The translations under genes were made by a program, and so were the position numbers. Positions 46,936 through 59,160 of a stretch of DNA of 64,000 bases are shown here, in pieces. The stretch is from the NCBI GenBank assembly GCA_031002005.1, contig CM061921.1, forward strand, positions 123,534,597 to 123,598,596, read 5' to 3'. This stretch comes from Vandiemenella viatica. Taxonomy: Eukaryota > Arthropoda > Insecta > Orthoptera > Morabidae. The notes under the pieces are model-generated. The model was not told the origin of the DNA, did no database searches, and worked only from the letters and a program-made list of their open reading frames with translations. Each line of letters opens with the position of its first letter. The first letter of the stretch is position 1.

Positions 46936-47924
46936 CTAAGGATAACAACTCTAGTTGTAATATGGTTGTGTACACTTTTAAAAGCAAAGACTCAATAAAA
47001 ACGAAAGCCTAACGTGGTCCTAGGTTACCTAAATGAGCATTCATATTGGATTGACCTAATGAGAATATAATACTTGGAAAGAGGAGAAAATAGTCAGCCA
47101 GAAGAAAAAAATTAATACTATGGTCGTCTCTTGTCTGTGAGCTCAACATTTTGCTCTGTGCATAAAAAACACACCCGCACTCATTAAAGGATAAGTTTTA
47201 AGAAGTATTTGGGCAGGTAAAAGACAAATGGATGTAGGTATGGGCAGTGTAGGTGAATCAGGATTGGTAATTGTAAAGAATATTCAGCAAACAGTGAGAA
47301 CAATACCTGATGAGGAGATGTACACACGTTTTCTATAGTTTCATGAATCCTGGAATGAGGAACGAGGAAAAATCCATCAGTTACCTTAGCCATCTTTGCC
47401 ATCTAGTAGCATGTGCACAAGTATGAAACTGTTCACATCAGCATCATCTCATATCACCCACATAACAGCAAGCCATCCAGTAACATGTGACCCTTGTACC
47501 ACGAAAGCATGAGTAGATTCAAGAGCCTTTCTTAACAAAGGCTGCAATGCCGTACTTTGGATGTTCACTCGCAGCTGCATATGTTACAAAAAACACACAC
47601 ACACACACATTAGTGATGGAAATGAACTACACATCCTACATGCGGACAGACGAGTAAAAGAAAGCTATCACCATATTTACACTCTAGCTGCCTTCCCGTG
47701 CACACCATTTCAAGTCCAAAAACTGTGGAACCCATATTACACCACTATATACAAGCAACGGTCTGACTGTGGATTTGTAACACAAGTTCTTCGCTTCTCT
47801 GGTACATCCAATCATCACTATATTCCCCCCCCCCTCCCCCGAAGGACATATAGTGAACAACGTGAGAAAAACAGATCTTATACCAAAACAAACGATGTTA
47901 ACAGAACAGTGAATGGAAGAGTGC
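46936..47924. other. No recognisable gene; short (CA)n
   Basis: A CA run lies at about 47591-47609. A stretch at 47690-47830 resembles the LINE-A C-terminal region (acaccatt..caagtccaaa; ctctggtacatccaatcatc), so a degraded LINE-A fragment in minus orientation is likely. Confidence 0.4.
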
Positions 47925-48070
47925 CTGGATTCCTGATATCTCCCCAGACAAATGGAGGGAAAGAGACCTTCAAAAGCCTATGACCGAATTCCTCACCGTT
48001 CCTTGCTATACATCCTTTCCCATCTCTAATGACGATGGTATCGACGAGACACAAAGCCCGAAAAAAGCCT
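47925..48070 (+). repeat. SINE family 1, 3' part
   Basis: gaccttcaaaagcctatgac, cgaattcctcaccgttcctt and the end gatggtatcgacgagacac are recognisable. The head is missing. Confidence 0.65.
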
Positions 48071-48359
48071 GATATGCTGGAAATACTAGAATTTTGGATG
48101 GTAATTGAAATTTGTAATGTGTAACGACAGCAATGTGCCTGTAATAATACACGGTACACTAGAAAGTTAAGATAGCCGCGACAAACACCCAATTCTAAAA
48201 ATTCATTCACAGACGAAGGTATGGAAAAAACACAGCACTCACGATAAAGTTACCATAATGATCTTAGCTAACTGATAGTTTCATGGTCATCAAAGAGGCA
48301 TCATAACCTACATCTTACAGAGAAGATCTCCCTATATTGACAAGTATCCAAAACGTCAC

Positions 48360-48745
48360 CATAGGTGCAGACACTAGTTCTATTACGGCGGAGATAGCGC
48401 CCATACTTGAACTTTCGTAAATTGTTAGGTCATTCATAAATGAAAGTGCGTATATGGACATTTTATCCACTCAGGCCTCATCACCTAAAGTCTAACGCCA
48501 GAGTATGGTCAACTATTTATCGTGAAATCAAAACCCAGGAAGATAGCACTTTGTTACAAAACGATATTATGAAAATAATTGCGTGGTGTCAAGATTGACA
48601 GTTGGAGTTAAACGCTAAAAAGTGCCAAGTCATGCGTATAAGTAAAAAGGTGACACCATTTAGCTCTGAATATACAATTAATGGTACTGTCCTTAGAACT
48701 GTAGATTCCGCTAAATACCTAGGAGTAACAATTCGTAATAATTTG
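48360..48745 (+). pseudogene. CR1/L2-like LINE reverse transcriptase fragment
   Basis: Translation gives LQNDIMKIIAWCQD, then LELNAKKCQVMRISKK, then YTINGTVLRTVDSAKYLGVT. This is the block after the catalytic box (NxxKCxxMxxSxK ... KYLGVxI) of CR1/L2/Jockey-group reverse transcriptases. It is a different lineage from LINE-A. One stop is present, and it is cut off where the Tc1 relic begins. Confidence 0.75.
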
Positions 48746-48754
48746 TCTCATTAC

Positions 48755-48895
48755 AGATATAGGACGCCGTAGACTGGGCAGACTGGTAAAACAGGACAGG
48801 CGTCGTACTGTGGCGGAACTAATATCAGACTTTAACGCTGGACAGAGTACAAGTGTGTGTGAACAAATAGTCCACCGAACACTCCTAACGATAAC
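48755..48895 (+). pseudogene. Tc1-like transposase relic, left part (split by LINE-A)
   Basis: Encodes DIGRRRLGRLVKQDRRRTVA, then ELISDFNAGQSTSVCEQIVH. This is the N-terminal DNA-binding part of a Tc1-like transposase (the second helix-turn-helix). It stops at the LINE-A 3' end and its catalytic part resumes after 50935. The left terminal repeat is missing. Confidence 0.7.
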
Positions 48896-50935
48896 AATAA
48901 TAATAATTGATAAAATTGCGATGGAGGGCTCTCTCCGGTGGAAATCTCCCAACACACACACCTTTTTCCTTTTCTCTTCCTACCTACTATTGCCCTCTAC
49001 TAATTTTTAATTTAAATTCTTTCAGTGTTTCCGGTAAATTATTCATTACTTCTATTGGTAATTTATTACAGTACCTCACACTTTTTACTACCAAAGAAAA
49101 TTTTCCCACACCTTTATGCCTGAAATCAAGTGCCAGCTTGTGGTCATGGTCAACATTACCCTTTCAAGCACCAGTCTTAATTTTCTCACCAATATCTTAT
49201 CATGCATTATCACCAGTATAGGCTTTGTACACTCCCATGATTCTTTTCACCCTCCTTCTATTCTCCAATAAATCCCACAATAGATCCTTTATGATATTGG
49301 TTACCGATTGTGTTCTGTGGTAATTTCCAAAGACAAATCTGGCAGCCCTCCTCTACTAAAATGTGCACCATATTCCAGCAGTGGTCTGACCAAAGTTTTT
49401 TTACCCCAATTCCCTTACTTCTCTAGTGCACCCCTCATCACTCTTTCAAACAGTTGAAGGGTTTTGAACCGTTTCGCTACTACCTGTCCAATGTGACCTG
49501 CCCAGTTAAGTTTGCTATCAAATGGTATGCCAAGGTATTTACATTTCGAGCCTTCAATAAGTAGCTCCTTCCCCACTTTATAATCATAATCAACTTTAGC
49601 TTCTTATCTATGTACCTATTAATCTAGCTCTTATTTGCATTTATCTTCATCTAATGTTTACTCAGCCAGCTAATTATCCTACCTAGATCACCCTTCAACT
49701 GTTTACAGTCTTCTATTGTTTTAATCCTTTTATAAAACATTATGTCATCTGCAAACAATGAAACTTCTGACAGTAAACCATCAACACAATCATTCATTAG
49801 AATAACAAATGTCCCAATACACTACTCTGTGGGACTCCCATGTTCACTCCTACATGTTTGGATACTGCATTTCCTACCCCAACTTTTTGATTTCCACCTT
49901 TTAGCTATTCTTCCACCCAGAAAATCAAACTTTTGATCAACTCCAATAGTTTTAACCTTATTTAACACCATTTTATGGCTCACTCTGTCAAAGGCCTTTG
50001 AATGATCTAGTGATACACTATCAACTTGATCTCCCTTGTACATTTCATAAGAAATATCTTGCATACAGGCTACTAACTGAGATTCACATGAATATCCTTT
50101 TCTAAAGCATTGTTGCCGACTTGAAGACCACTTTCTTTCCTCACAGTCACTTCTAATATGGTTGCATATTAATCTCTCCATTAATTTACCTGCCACTGAT
50201 GTCAAACTGATTGGCCTATAGTTTTCAACTCTGTTTGTCACCCCTCCTTCATGGACCGGCACTACTATCACACTTTTCCAGTCCTAAGTTAAACAACAAG
50301 TACCCAGACTCAATTTAAATTATGTTTCAATCTAAGGTACAATGGTCCATCCTACTATCTATCAGACATCTGTAGTAATATTATCAACACCGGCCCCTTT
50401 ACGCTTTTTAGATTCCTTAATTCCTTCATGATATCTTCATATTTAATTTCAAATTCTCTAATCTGTTCAACTACAACCGTGCAGTTACTTAATAACTATG
50501 TCTTTTTCAAATCTTCAGTTACTTCTTCTCCATCCTTACCTTTAATTGTCTAAATACCCTCTCTTTTCCTCAATTAGCTGATATAACTATAGAAATTTTT
50601 AGATGCAACAGTCAGAGGCCCCCCTGCACCAGTAATATTCTTCATAAACTCATCCTTACCCAGTTTATTTCCATTATTAATTCCTTGGTTAGTTGTTTCA
50701 CGACTTCCCTACTGCCTTGCTGTTTCTTATCTTTGTTATGTTCTCGTCTCACCAATCTCTTTAAACTCCTCACCTCACTGTTATAGTATGAAGGTTCTGT
50801 ATTTCACTTTTTTCTTTGTTTTGGAAGAAACATTTCTTCGCCCTTTTAATTATTTCATTGAACTCTTCCTACTTTGTTTCACACTGAACTTGTGCCATTC
50901 TTCCATTTAATAAAATTAACCATGAAATATCTTTT
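48896..50935 (-). pseudogene. CR1/Jockey-like LINE-A, reverse transcriptase
   Basis: Minus-strand frames give MIVVPVHEGGVTNRVENYRP, SLTSVAGKLMERLICNHIRS, then FRKGYSCESQLVACMQDISY, SLDHSKAFDRVSHKMVLNKV, LFADDIMFYKRI (catalytic FADD), DCKQLKGDL, MKINANKS, RRAARFVFGNYHR and MGVYKAYTGD. These are the ordered palm, thumb and C-terminal blocks of a CR1/Jockey-group reverse transcriptase. The 150-codon frame at 49822-50271 is open; elsewhere stops occur. The 3' end carries an (AAT)n-like tail, seen as aacaataataataa near 48892. No endonuclease is visible. It inserted into a Tc1 relic. The copy at 26290-32370 is of the same family. Confidence 0.85.
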
Positions 50936-51687
50936 TAGATCCAAGATTTGTGCCTTTTTATGAGCCTAGACAGCCGACGACCCATGCACGACATCCACAA
51001 ATACGACTGAAATGAGCAGGTGACCATCGTCAGTGGACGTTGGCGCAGTGGTAGAGCGTTGCATGGTCTAATGAATCCCGATACCTTCTTCATCATGCTG
51101 ATGGGAGGGTTCAAATCCGTCGTTTTCCTGGGGAACAGCTTCTTGACACCTGTACTGCGGGACAGAGACAAGCTGGGCGGCGGCTCAATTATACTCTGGG
51201 GAACGTTCACGTGGGAATCCATAGGTCCAGTGCAGCTCGTGCAAGGCTCCATGACGGCCAGTATATATCGTACACTGGTTGCAGACCACATACTCCCCTA
51301 CATGACGACCATATTTCCAACGGCAGTGGCATTTTTCAACAAGATAATGCGCCATGTCACAAGGCCAGGAGTGTGATCAAGTGGTTCTACGAACACAGTT
51401 GTGAGTTGCAATTGATGTAGTGGCCACCAACTCGCCAGATCTGAACCAGATCGAACACATCTAGTATGTGATTGAACGTGGCTTCAGAACTCATCACCCA
51501 CCTCCCCGGAATTTACGGGAATTAGGTGACTTGTGAGTGCAGATGTGGTGCCAACTCCCTCCAGCGACCTACCAAGGCCTCATTACTTCCATGACACCAT
51601 GCCAAGACGCGTTGCCGCTGTTATCCGTGCCAAAGCAGGACATACCGGCTATTAGGTAGTGGTCATAATGTTCTGGCTGATCAGTGA
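50936..51687 (+). pseudogene. Tc1-like transposase relic, right part
   Basis: Continues the transposase: SRRPMHDIHKYD, WRSGRALHGLMNPD, GGGSIILWGTFTWESIGPVQ, IFQQDNAPCHKARSV and NQIEHI-like near 51445-51460. The element ends with the recognisable terminal repeat ggtagtggtcataatgttct followed by ggctgatcagtg (51656-51687). At least two frameshifts and a substitution remove the first catalytic block (expected WSDES). Confidence 0.8.
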
Positions 51688-51689
51688 AT

Positions 51690-52290
51690 AATGAAGCGCC
51701 CAAAGTAATGGGACACCTAATGTCGCGTACGACGACCTTCTGCCCGACGAAGTGGTATTGACTCAGCAAGTCGTCTTCAGCCATGCTTCCTCTATAATTG
51801 CGAGAGTGTTGCCGGAGCAGGAACTGACATTTCGATGAAGTCCCAGATATGTTCTATTGGTTTTATGCCTATGGATCTAGATTGCCAACATGAGACCTAC
51901 CATCATCTCTTACCAACTGGAATGTCTACTCATCTGTTCACGCAATCTTTATCCATTCATCTATGGTCCTACCGATATGTTGACGTGCTGCAGCCGATGG
52001 CGTTTTGTTATTTTGTTTGCGGAGGCTCATAATTACAAATATTACATATTATCGACACACCCTCAGATCACTGTGAATCACTGAGAATCAAAGAATGTAG
52101 AAATCACGAGCATTATCCGAAATGGAATGACCAATACATCTAGCGCTAACTACCATACCGCATTCAGTCTGTTAATTCATGTGGTGTGACAATAATCTTT
52201 CACACATGCCTCGACACTGTACGGAACATTTATACGCTTCTTCAGCTTTGCTACCGCCATCTCGATATTTACATGGCTTTTTGCACTCTG
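51690..52290 (-). pseudogene. Second Tc1-like relic, internally deleted, tail to tail with the first
   Basis: The minus strand carries transposase-derived pieces of the family at 55073-56291, for example the reverse complements of gcgagagtgttgccggagca, gatatgttctattggtttta, gaaatggaatgaccaataca and ctagcgctaactaccatacc. Those last two reversed match the N-terminal GARRRGHPISEIV segment of that family. The catalytic core is largely deleted. Confidence 0.65.
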
Positions 52291-54010
52291 GTTTATATAT
52301 TCAGCGGGAAAACTGAAGCCGATATGGGTAAACGTGTAATTGAGCTTCGGGATCCAGGGGAATATTAAATGAAACGTGAGTATTAATATAGTTGTGGCCT
52401 GTGATTTAGAAGTACGTATGAAGTGCTTTCGATCACTGTTATGGTGACAAAGCTATTGCAGTGGAAAATTCGAAATGTAGCTTTGCGATCGAATAATTAC
52501 AGAATGATGAGCACACAAGACCTAAACGCAATTATATAAGATTCTAGAGCTTCATCGATTTCGACAGCGATGTATGGAGACGCAACTGAGCATTAGGAAC
52601 GAAATGAGCATAAAACTGAATAGAAATAAAGTGAAGTTAAAACACATAAAATAGAGAGGCACCGAATTTTTCGAAACGAACTAATTACAAAATGCAATAA
52701 AACAGTAAGAAAGGAAGGGAAAGACACAATTATTGTTATTGGTAAGAAGTATGTGTCATAACGAAAAAGATGTTGAAATGAACCAGTTTAATGCTCAGGA
52801 GGCTGGCAAGAAAGAGTGAGTAATACGTAATAAAGGGAACGAGATGCTCGCTAATATGCTCACAAAAGAGATCTAGTTTTTCAAGAACTGAATTTCACAC
52901 ATTTGAATTAAAAGAAAATGCATTACATGAGAATACCTCTATTATAGAAACTGATAAACAAATATATCACACAGGAGGTAACATTTTTTTTTTCCCATGG
53001 GGTGAGTAAAAGCTATATTTCCTTACTGTTTGTACAAAGAAGAAAAATATTTGGAAGGCGACCATATTTTTGACAATGTTTTCGACTTAACCAAAAAGGA
53101 TAAAAATCTACTGAACCAGGGAATGCCATCAACAAAATTATTAGGAACTGATACAGAAATGACAACAGTACTATATTAATGCGTAAATAGGCTACACATT
53201 TATTTTATTCTTTCAAGAATTAGTAGAAATTGGTTATTCTCAGAAATTCCCTGTTCTTCAACATGGTAACATAAAAACCTCACTGTTATGAATTATGAAG
53301 ACATGTTCTTCATTGAAGGTCTTCTAATGCGACAAGGACTCAGAATTATTTATTTTACTTCGCTTGTGATTTATTGGGGAGAAAATACTCTGCTCATACT
53401 TAACTGTAGTTCTAAATTACACTTGAATGCAGGAAGAGCCTTTATACCACCATGCGTTGGCATGAAGATTGTGAATACTTGCAATTAATTGCCTTTTATT
53501 ATTATTCCTAACCAGATTTTTTGTTTCTTCGAGGCACAATTTATCAGTTACTGATATGTCATGGGAATAATTCATCAGAAGAGTTACCTTTTCCTCCAAG
53601 AAATAGCCTCCATCTTTTCTTTACAACAGCAAGAAACATTTAACACCTCAAATTACTCACTAATTGAGGTGTGCAATGGCTTGTAAACTAACATAATCCC
53701 AGCGTCTTATCGATAATGAGCTTCAGCAGAGAATTCTTACCTGTGCTGATATCCACCAAGACGTCACCATTCACGAAAAATAAAAGAGAACATACAATTT
53801 TTCGTAAGTAAAACTTGGTTTCATTGCACCTTGCAGACTCTTTAAGTAATTATTCTTACAGCCTGCATAACAAATATTTTCCGCATTTATTGTATTTTAA
53901 AATCAGCTGGATTTTCTCCTGTTTTGTAACTGTCAGATATCAGTTTGAATAATTTTTGAAGTCCGTTTTTAACTTGGGACTTTGTGGAGAATTCCCAGGA
54001 ATTCGAACCA
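52291..54010. other. No recognisable gene
   Basis: AT-rich DNA with only short chance frames. Confidence 0.45.
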
Positions 54011-54250
54011 CCTTACCGAGAGTGGTGAGTGAACGGTTAACTTTCTGGCCTCGCATTCGGGAGGACGCGGGTTCGAATCCCCGTCCTGGCATCCAGATTT
54101 GAGTTTTCCATAATTTCCCAAATTCACTCCAGGTAAATGCCGTGATGGTTTCTTCAAAAGTCCATGGCCAAGTTCCTTCCCGTTGTTTGTCCACAGTCCA
54201 ATCCCGCCTCTAATGACCTCGATGTCGACGAGGCGTAAAGCCATAAGTAA
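54011..54250 (+). repeat. SINE family 1, full length
   Basis: Head ccttaccgagagtggtgag, B box ggttcgaatccccg, body atccagatttgagttttcc, and end gatgtcgacgaggcgtaaag. Confidence 0.9.
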
Positions 54251-54599
54251 AAACAAAACAACAAGTTATTTGGTTGCAAACATTTCAAAGCTCCATTTTT
54301 TTCTCACCAGCAGCTATAGCGTTAAAAATCTTTTCTGCATTTATTTATTTTTATTTCGTTATCTATTTATTTATCCATACATTCAGATAGACCGTTCACT
54401 AGAGTCTATAAGGGACTGTAATTTATAATAATATAACTATATTTTCAAATTAGCAATTTTTAAGATCATAAATCCTATGTACTACATACATGGTACAGTT
54501 AATTTACTATTTCTAACACACACTGTAAGTTATCACAACATTTTTCTAACACTTACCCAATAATACTTAAGAACTAAAAATTGAACTTTGATCAATAAA

Positions 54600-54990
54600 A
54601 TTCATGTATAGCTTGCATCCGTTGAAGAATAAGCTTTGGCAAATCCCAGAAGCCACAGTTCCGGCATCAGCATTATCTAGAACATTTTTTGTCCATATTG
54701 GGTATCTCGGTCCAATCCCTATTCTGAGAGGTGAAGCCGATACCGCTCCCTAATTGTATTTGACATTTGTCTTGTTATTCTCTGAGATGGTTGTCTTTTA
54801 GTGTTTCTGAGGTAGATTCTCACTTGATCGTCTACTAATGCACATTCAAAAAGTATATTATCAGGCGTTCCTGGCGATTCGCATGTGCACAGATCACTCT
54901 CTGCCCTATTGATCCTGTACAGATATGTTTGATACGGTCCATGACTGCTGAGGAATGTATCAACCATCGGGATGGATTGAAATGCTTTAT
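54600..54990 (-). pseudogene. R1/Jockey-group LINE C-terminal fragment
   Basis: The minus strand encodes FLSSHGPYQTYLYRINRAES, then CTCESPGTPDNILFECALVD. This matches the C-terminal motif (GHG-x-Y-LxRxxxxxxxxCxCGxxGTxxHxLFxC) of R1/Jockey-group proteins. The zinc-knuckle histidine is Asn here (GTPDN). 5'-truncated just past 54990. Confidence 0.8.
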
Positions 54991-55072
54991 ACTTTAGCGT
55001 GATGCTCTGGGTACCTCATTAATTTTATAAAACATATGAATTTATATTTATTTATCTCAAGTAGCAAAAATT

Positions 55073-56291
55073 ACACTGAGGTGACAATAGTCATGCGATA
55101 GCAATATGCAGATATATAGATCCCAGTAGTGTCGCTTACAAATTGTATAAATGGTCAGTGCCTGGGCAGGACTTTCATTTGTGGTCAAATGCTTCGTGTG
55201 AGAAGGTTGATTATGTGATTATGGCCACACGACAAGAATTAAAGGATTTCGAACGCGGTATGCTAGTTGGAGCTAGACGCAGGGGACATCCCATTTCGGA
55301 AATCGTTACGGAGTTCAACATTACGAGATCCACAGTGTTAAGAGTGTGCTGAGAATACCTAAATTTAGGCATAACCTCCCATCATGGACAACGCAGTGGT
55401 CGACCGCCGGGTCTTAATGAACGCGACCAGCGACGTTTGCGTAGACTTGTCAGTGTGAACAGACAAGCAACACTGCGTGAACTAAGCGCAGGAATAAATG
55501 TGGGACGTCCGATGGGCGTGCCCGTTAGGACAGTCCGGCAAAATTTGGCTTTAATGGCCTATGGCAGCAGAAGACCGACTCGGGTGCCATTACTAACAGG
55601 ACGACATCGCCAACAGTGGCGCTCCTGGGCTCGTGACCATATCAATGGTAGCGTAGACGACTGTAAAAAAGTTGCTTGGTCAAATGAATCACGATTTCAA
55701 TTGGTAAGAACTGATGGAAGGGTACGAGTGTGGCGCAGACCCCATCAAGCCATGCACCCAAGTTGTCAACAAGGCACTGTGCAAGCCGGTGGCTCCATAA
55801 TGGTGTGGGCTTTGTTTACATGGAATGGACTGAGTCCGCTGGTCAAACTGAAACGATCGTTAACTGTAAATGATTACGTTCAGCTACTGGGAGACCACTT
55901 GCAACCATTCATGGACTTCACGTACCCAAACAACGATGGAATTTTTCAGTATGACAATGTGCCATGTCACCGGGGCATAACTGTTCGCGATTGGTTTAAA
56001 GAACATTCGGGACAGTTCCAGCAGATGATTTGGCCAAACGCGATCGCCCGACATGAATCCCATCGAACATTTATGTGACGTAATCGAGGGATGAGTTCGT
56101 GCACAAAATCCTCCACCGGCAACACTTTCGGAATTATAGACGTCTATGGAGGCTGCATGGCTCAATATTTCTCCAGAGGACTTCCAACGACTCGTGGAGT
56201 CCATACCACGTCGTGTTGCTGCACTTCACTGGGAAAACGGAGGACCGACACGCTATTAGCAGGTTATCCCATGACTTTTACCACCTCAGTG
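55073..56291 (+). mobile_element. Tc1-like transposon, inactive
   Basis: 1,219 bp. Ends are imperfect inverted repeats of about 26 bp: cactgaggtgacaatagtca on the left and cactgaggtggtaaaagtca on the reversed right. TA lies on each side (55071-55072 and 56292-56293). It contains one transposase pseudogene in the same orientation. Confidence 0.92.
55223..56250 (+). pseudogene. Tc1-like transposase, broken
   Basis: Frame from ATG at 55223: MATRQELKDFERGMLVGARR (helix-turn-helix), a TGA stop at about 55350, then the same frame with SGRPPGLNERDQRRLRRL (GRP motif), RPTRVPLLTGRHRQQWRSWA, VAWSNESRFQL, GGSIMVWALFTWNGLSPL and IFQYDNVPCHRGI. A frameshift near 56050 precedes MNPIEHL and the C-terminal end. 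The first catalytic residue is changed (WSN where WSD is expected), so it would be dead even without the stop. The second aspartate is present. Confidence 0.92.
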
Positions 56292-56549
56292 TATATAATT
56301 TAGAAGTTATTAAAAAAAATGAAAAGGGATTCTTTTATTAAAATTCATGATATCAAGACTAATCAAAAATTTCCATAACCTGGACATTTATTCAGACATT
56401 TACAAATCACATACAAAGTGAATATATCATTTCGGCCAGCTATGAAATATTTACTACAAAGAAACAAATTGATTAATCAAAGAAAGGCAAAGGCACATCT
56501 TTGATTTTATTAATCAAAAAGTTATTTGAAAGTTAATGCTCCGGCTAAA

Positions 56550-57590
56550 ACTAATTATAGTTCGGCAGATTGAAACTCCTACTGCAAGTATACTTTCCAG
56601 GGTCGGTATATGGGCAAGGGAGCTCATTCGAATTTTAGTGAACTTTATAGTATGCGTATTTACCGTCAGTCAGCACCGGGGGAATTCACGCCAACACCTC
56701 TATCTTTACATAAACCACCTCAGGTCACACTTGTGCCTGTGTGGACATGAACACTTATCACTCTGTTCTGGTCGCCTCTTGACAGTTGACATCTCGAGTC
56801 GAGATCCATCGGTCGAGTCCCCGTTGCCATCCTTGCCGCTTGCCTCCACGACTTTCGGTTTCACTCCCCTTCTCTCCGTGTGTTTGAAAGGACCTCAATC
56901 ACCTTAAATCTTCGCAACTCTGGGCTCTGCATGTAACAATTCGACACAGTCAATTCAGTGATGTTTATCGGGCCCAGGATATGGTGCACCAAACATCTGT
57001 CACAGCGTCTTTCCGAGAACTGCCTGACATATGGTCGCTGAGGGAGTCGTTGTTCTTCTGGTCCTTAAAGAACACTGTCTTCCATGCAGACCACCACGTA
57101 ATGAATTAAACTGTACTGCACATACATTAATAATGTAATTGTGATGTTATATTAACATTACAATACGCATCCACTCTATGATGTTAGGAAGTATTTCAAA
57201 TACTCTCCTACCTGTTTCCGATGTATTCCACCGATGTGCCATTCATTTAAAGTACAGATTTTAATGCCTTACTTTTGGAAACTAATTTACCCAAAATCTC
57301 CTTCGCCTTGAAAGTGTTTCCTTGTCGTAGTAACATGCTTGCTGCCCTTATTCTTATCTCCAGGTCTAAAGAACATATTCCGAGAATAACCATAAGAGTG
57401 TCAGTTGGGATAGTTCCGAAGACGTAAGAGGATTCCTCGTTGCATTCGTCTAATATCCCTTGCAGGTTTAACCAGTCTTAATCTATGCGCCCATGTGATT
57501 GTCCATAACATGCAACAGCTATGGTAATTGCGTCGTGGTATAAACTAATAGTTGGCAGTGAGATTCCTGAGCACGATGCTAATTATCTTA
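56550..57590 (-). pseudogene. R1-like LINE, reverse transcriptase C-terminal region
   Basis: Minus-strand frames give LPQLLYACYGGSITWAHRLR, LVKPARDIRRMQRGILLRL and a degraded repeat of PLDLEIRA-like sequence (reading DLEIRARAAS from 57330-57365). Farther on is a degraded cysteine-rich tail near 56740-56770 (SVHVHTGTSVT). These are the thumb and C-terminal blocks of R1-clade LINEs (AHRLRxxxPxRxxxRxQRxxLLRL). Heavily mutated. Confidence 0.7.
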
Positions 57591-57619
57591 TTCATTCTTC
57601 GGCATATATATTCAACTTT

Positions 57620-59160
57620 ATCATTAAAACTCCTGTGCATTTATCCAAAATCTTGTTTGATCCATCTACAGAGCATATCTATTTTACCTGCACCCACTTC
57701 CTTTTCTATTTCTATGCACATTTCTTGTAACCACTTTTCTATTGCTTTCTTGCATTTCCTTGTTGTTTTATTTCTAAAACCTCCGCACTGCTCTTCGACT
57801 GCTTCGTGCTGAACATTTTTGTGTGTTCTCGTCTGGTCCTTCAACTCTAGAATTTCTTCTGTCATCTGATATTTTCGGGAGGCTTCTTTCCTAGTGCCTA
57901 ACTTTTCTTTACCAGCTCTGATTAATTCTCTCGTCTGTGTATCCCATTCGTCATCAGCTGAATTCCTTTCAGAGTTATTTCATAGACCCGTATCTACCAT
58001 CTCCACCAAATTTTCCTCTGATTTCCAGTTTGTTCTGCCTGTGTTGTTTCCTTTCTCGCACTTTATAACCATCAAACTCAGGCCAGAATCTGTATGAGGT
58101 TTACAGTCTTCAACTGGGTTTCAGTGTTTCTTTTGTAATTATATCTATATATGTGTAATCTAACTAATATCTACCTGTATCCCCTGGAAGTTTCCAGTTC
58201 CAGGTGTACATAGTTCATACTTAATTCCTAACTAGTGTGTTCGCCACGAAAAATTTTCCTTTTTTTTTCACAAAATTCTGACAGCCTACTCCCTCTCTCA
58301 TTTCTTTCTCCTAGACCAAAACTTGCAACATTATTCCCCTCTTTTCCTTGTTCCATTATCAGATTTAAATCAACCATGATTAATAGAAATATCTCCTCTC
58401 ACACATGATAGATACATTATTTACTCAATTTCATCGTATATTTCCTCTAGTTTTTCATCGTCTTCTTCTGACTTTGGCATATACCTCGCACTGACGTGAT
58501 TGCCACTTGCTTAGTTTCTACTCACATCCTGTCAAGAAAGCTTACCTGTTTCCCTATTTTCTCGTTTATTATAAATTCCAATCCAGTAATTCCACTGACA
58601 GCTTTTGTACTAATTATTCTGTATTTTCCAAACAAAACATCCTGTGCATCCTTACACTTAACCACATTAACTTCCACATCTTCCTTTTTATGTTTTCTAA
58701 TCTACCTGCCCTATTCATACGTCTCCGACTTCTAGAACGTTTCTATCCGTTCTAATGGTTCCTCCCTGAGCAGTCCCAGACCGGAGGTACGAATGGGGGA
58801 CTATTATAGCTCCGGAATATTTTACCCATCATTCTATGTGTATTTTCAAAGGATTATATGGCCTCTAGGTGTTGGCTTCCTCATACCCATGTCGTTCATT
58901 TCTGATTTATCCGCAGTTAGGAACTGTTTCCAACCTCAAGGGCAAGAGGCAGCCCTGGACTACTGCCAACTCTTCTGTCTCCTTTCAGAAGGCTGCTTGC
59001 AATCAGTGGACGACTCCTTATACCGGGAATCTTTCAGTCTCCAGACCCTCGTCCACGCAAAAAGGGTGCACCACGTGAAGTAGATATTAGCATTTGGTTG
59101 CAAGAGGCTAATATAGTCTCTCACAAGGTTTACACCACGTAATGCTATAAGAACACTATT
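57620..59160 (-). pseudogene. RTE-like LINE, endonuclease and linker region
   Basis: The minus strand carries an AP-endonuclease part (58250-58750: GKYRIISTKAVSGITGLEF-like, FLDRM and YMPKSEEDDEKLEEIYDEIE). A linker follows: MTEEILELKDQTRTHKN, KTTRKCKKAIEKWLQEMCIE, IEKEVGAG (57641-57865). This is the order in RTE-type LINEs between endonuclease and reverse transcriptase. The RT itself is absent. The upstream part (58760-59160, minus) resembles the 5' region of the same kind of element. Stops and frameshifts are frequent. Confidence 0.65.

Noticed and set aside
55884..56204. 106-codon minus-strand frame
   Set aside because: Antisense shadow of the Tc1-like transposase at 55223-56250.
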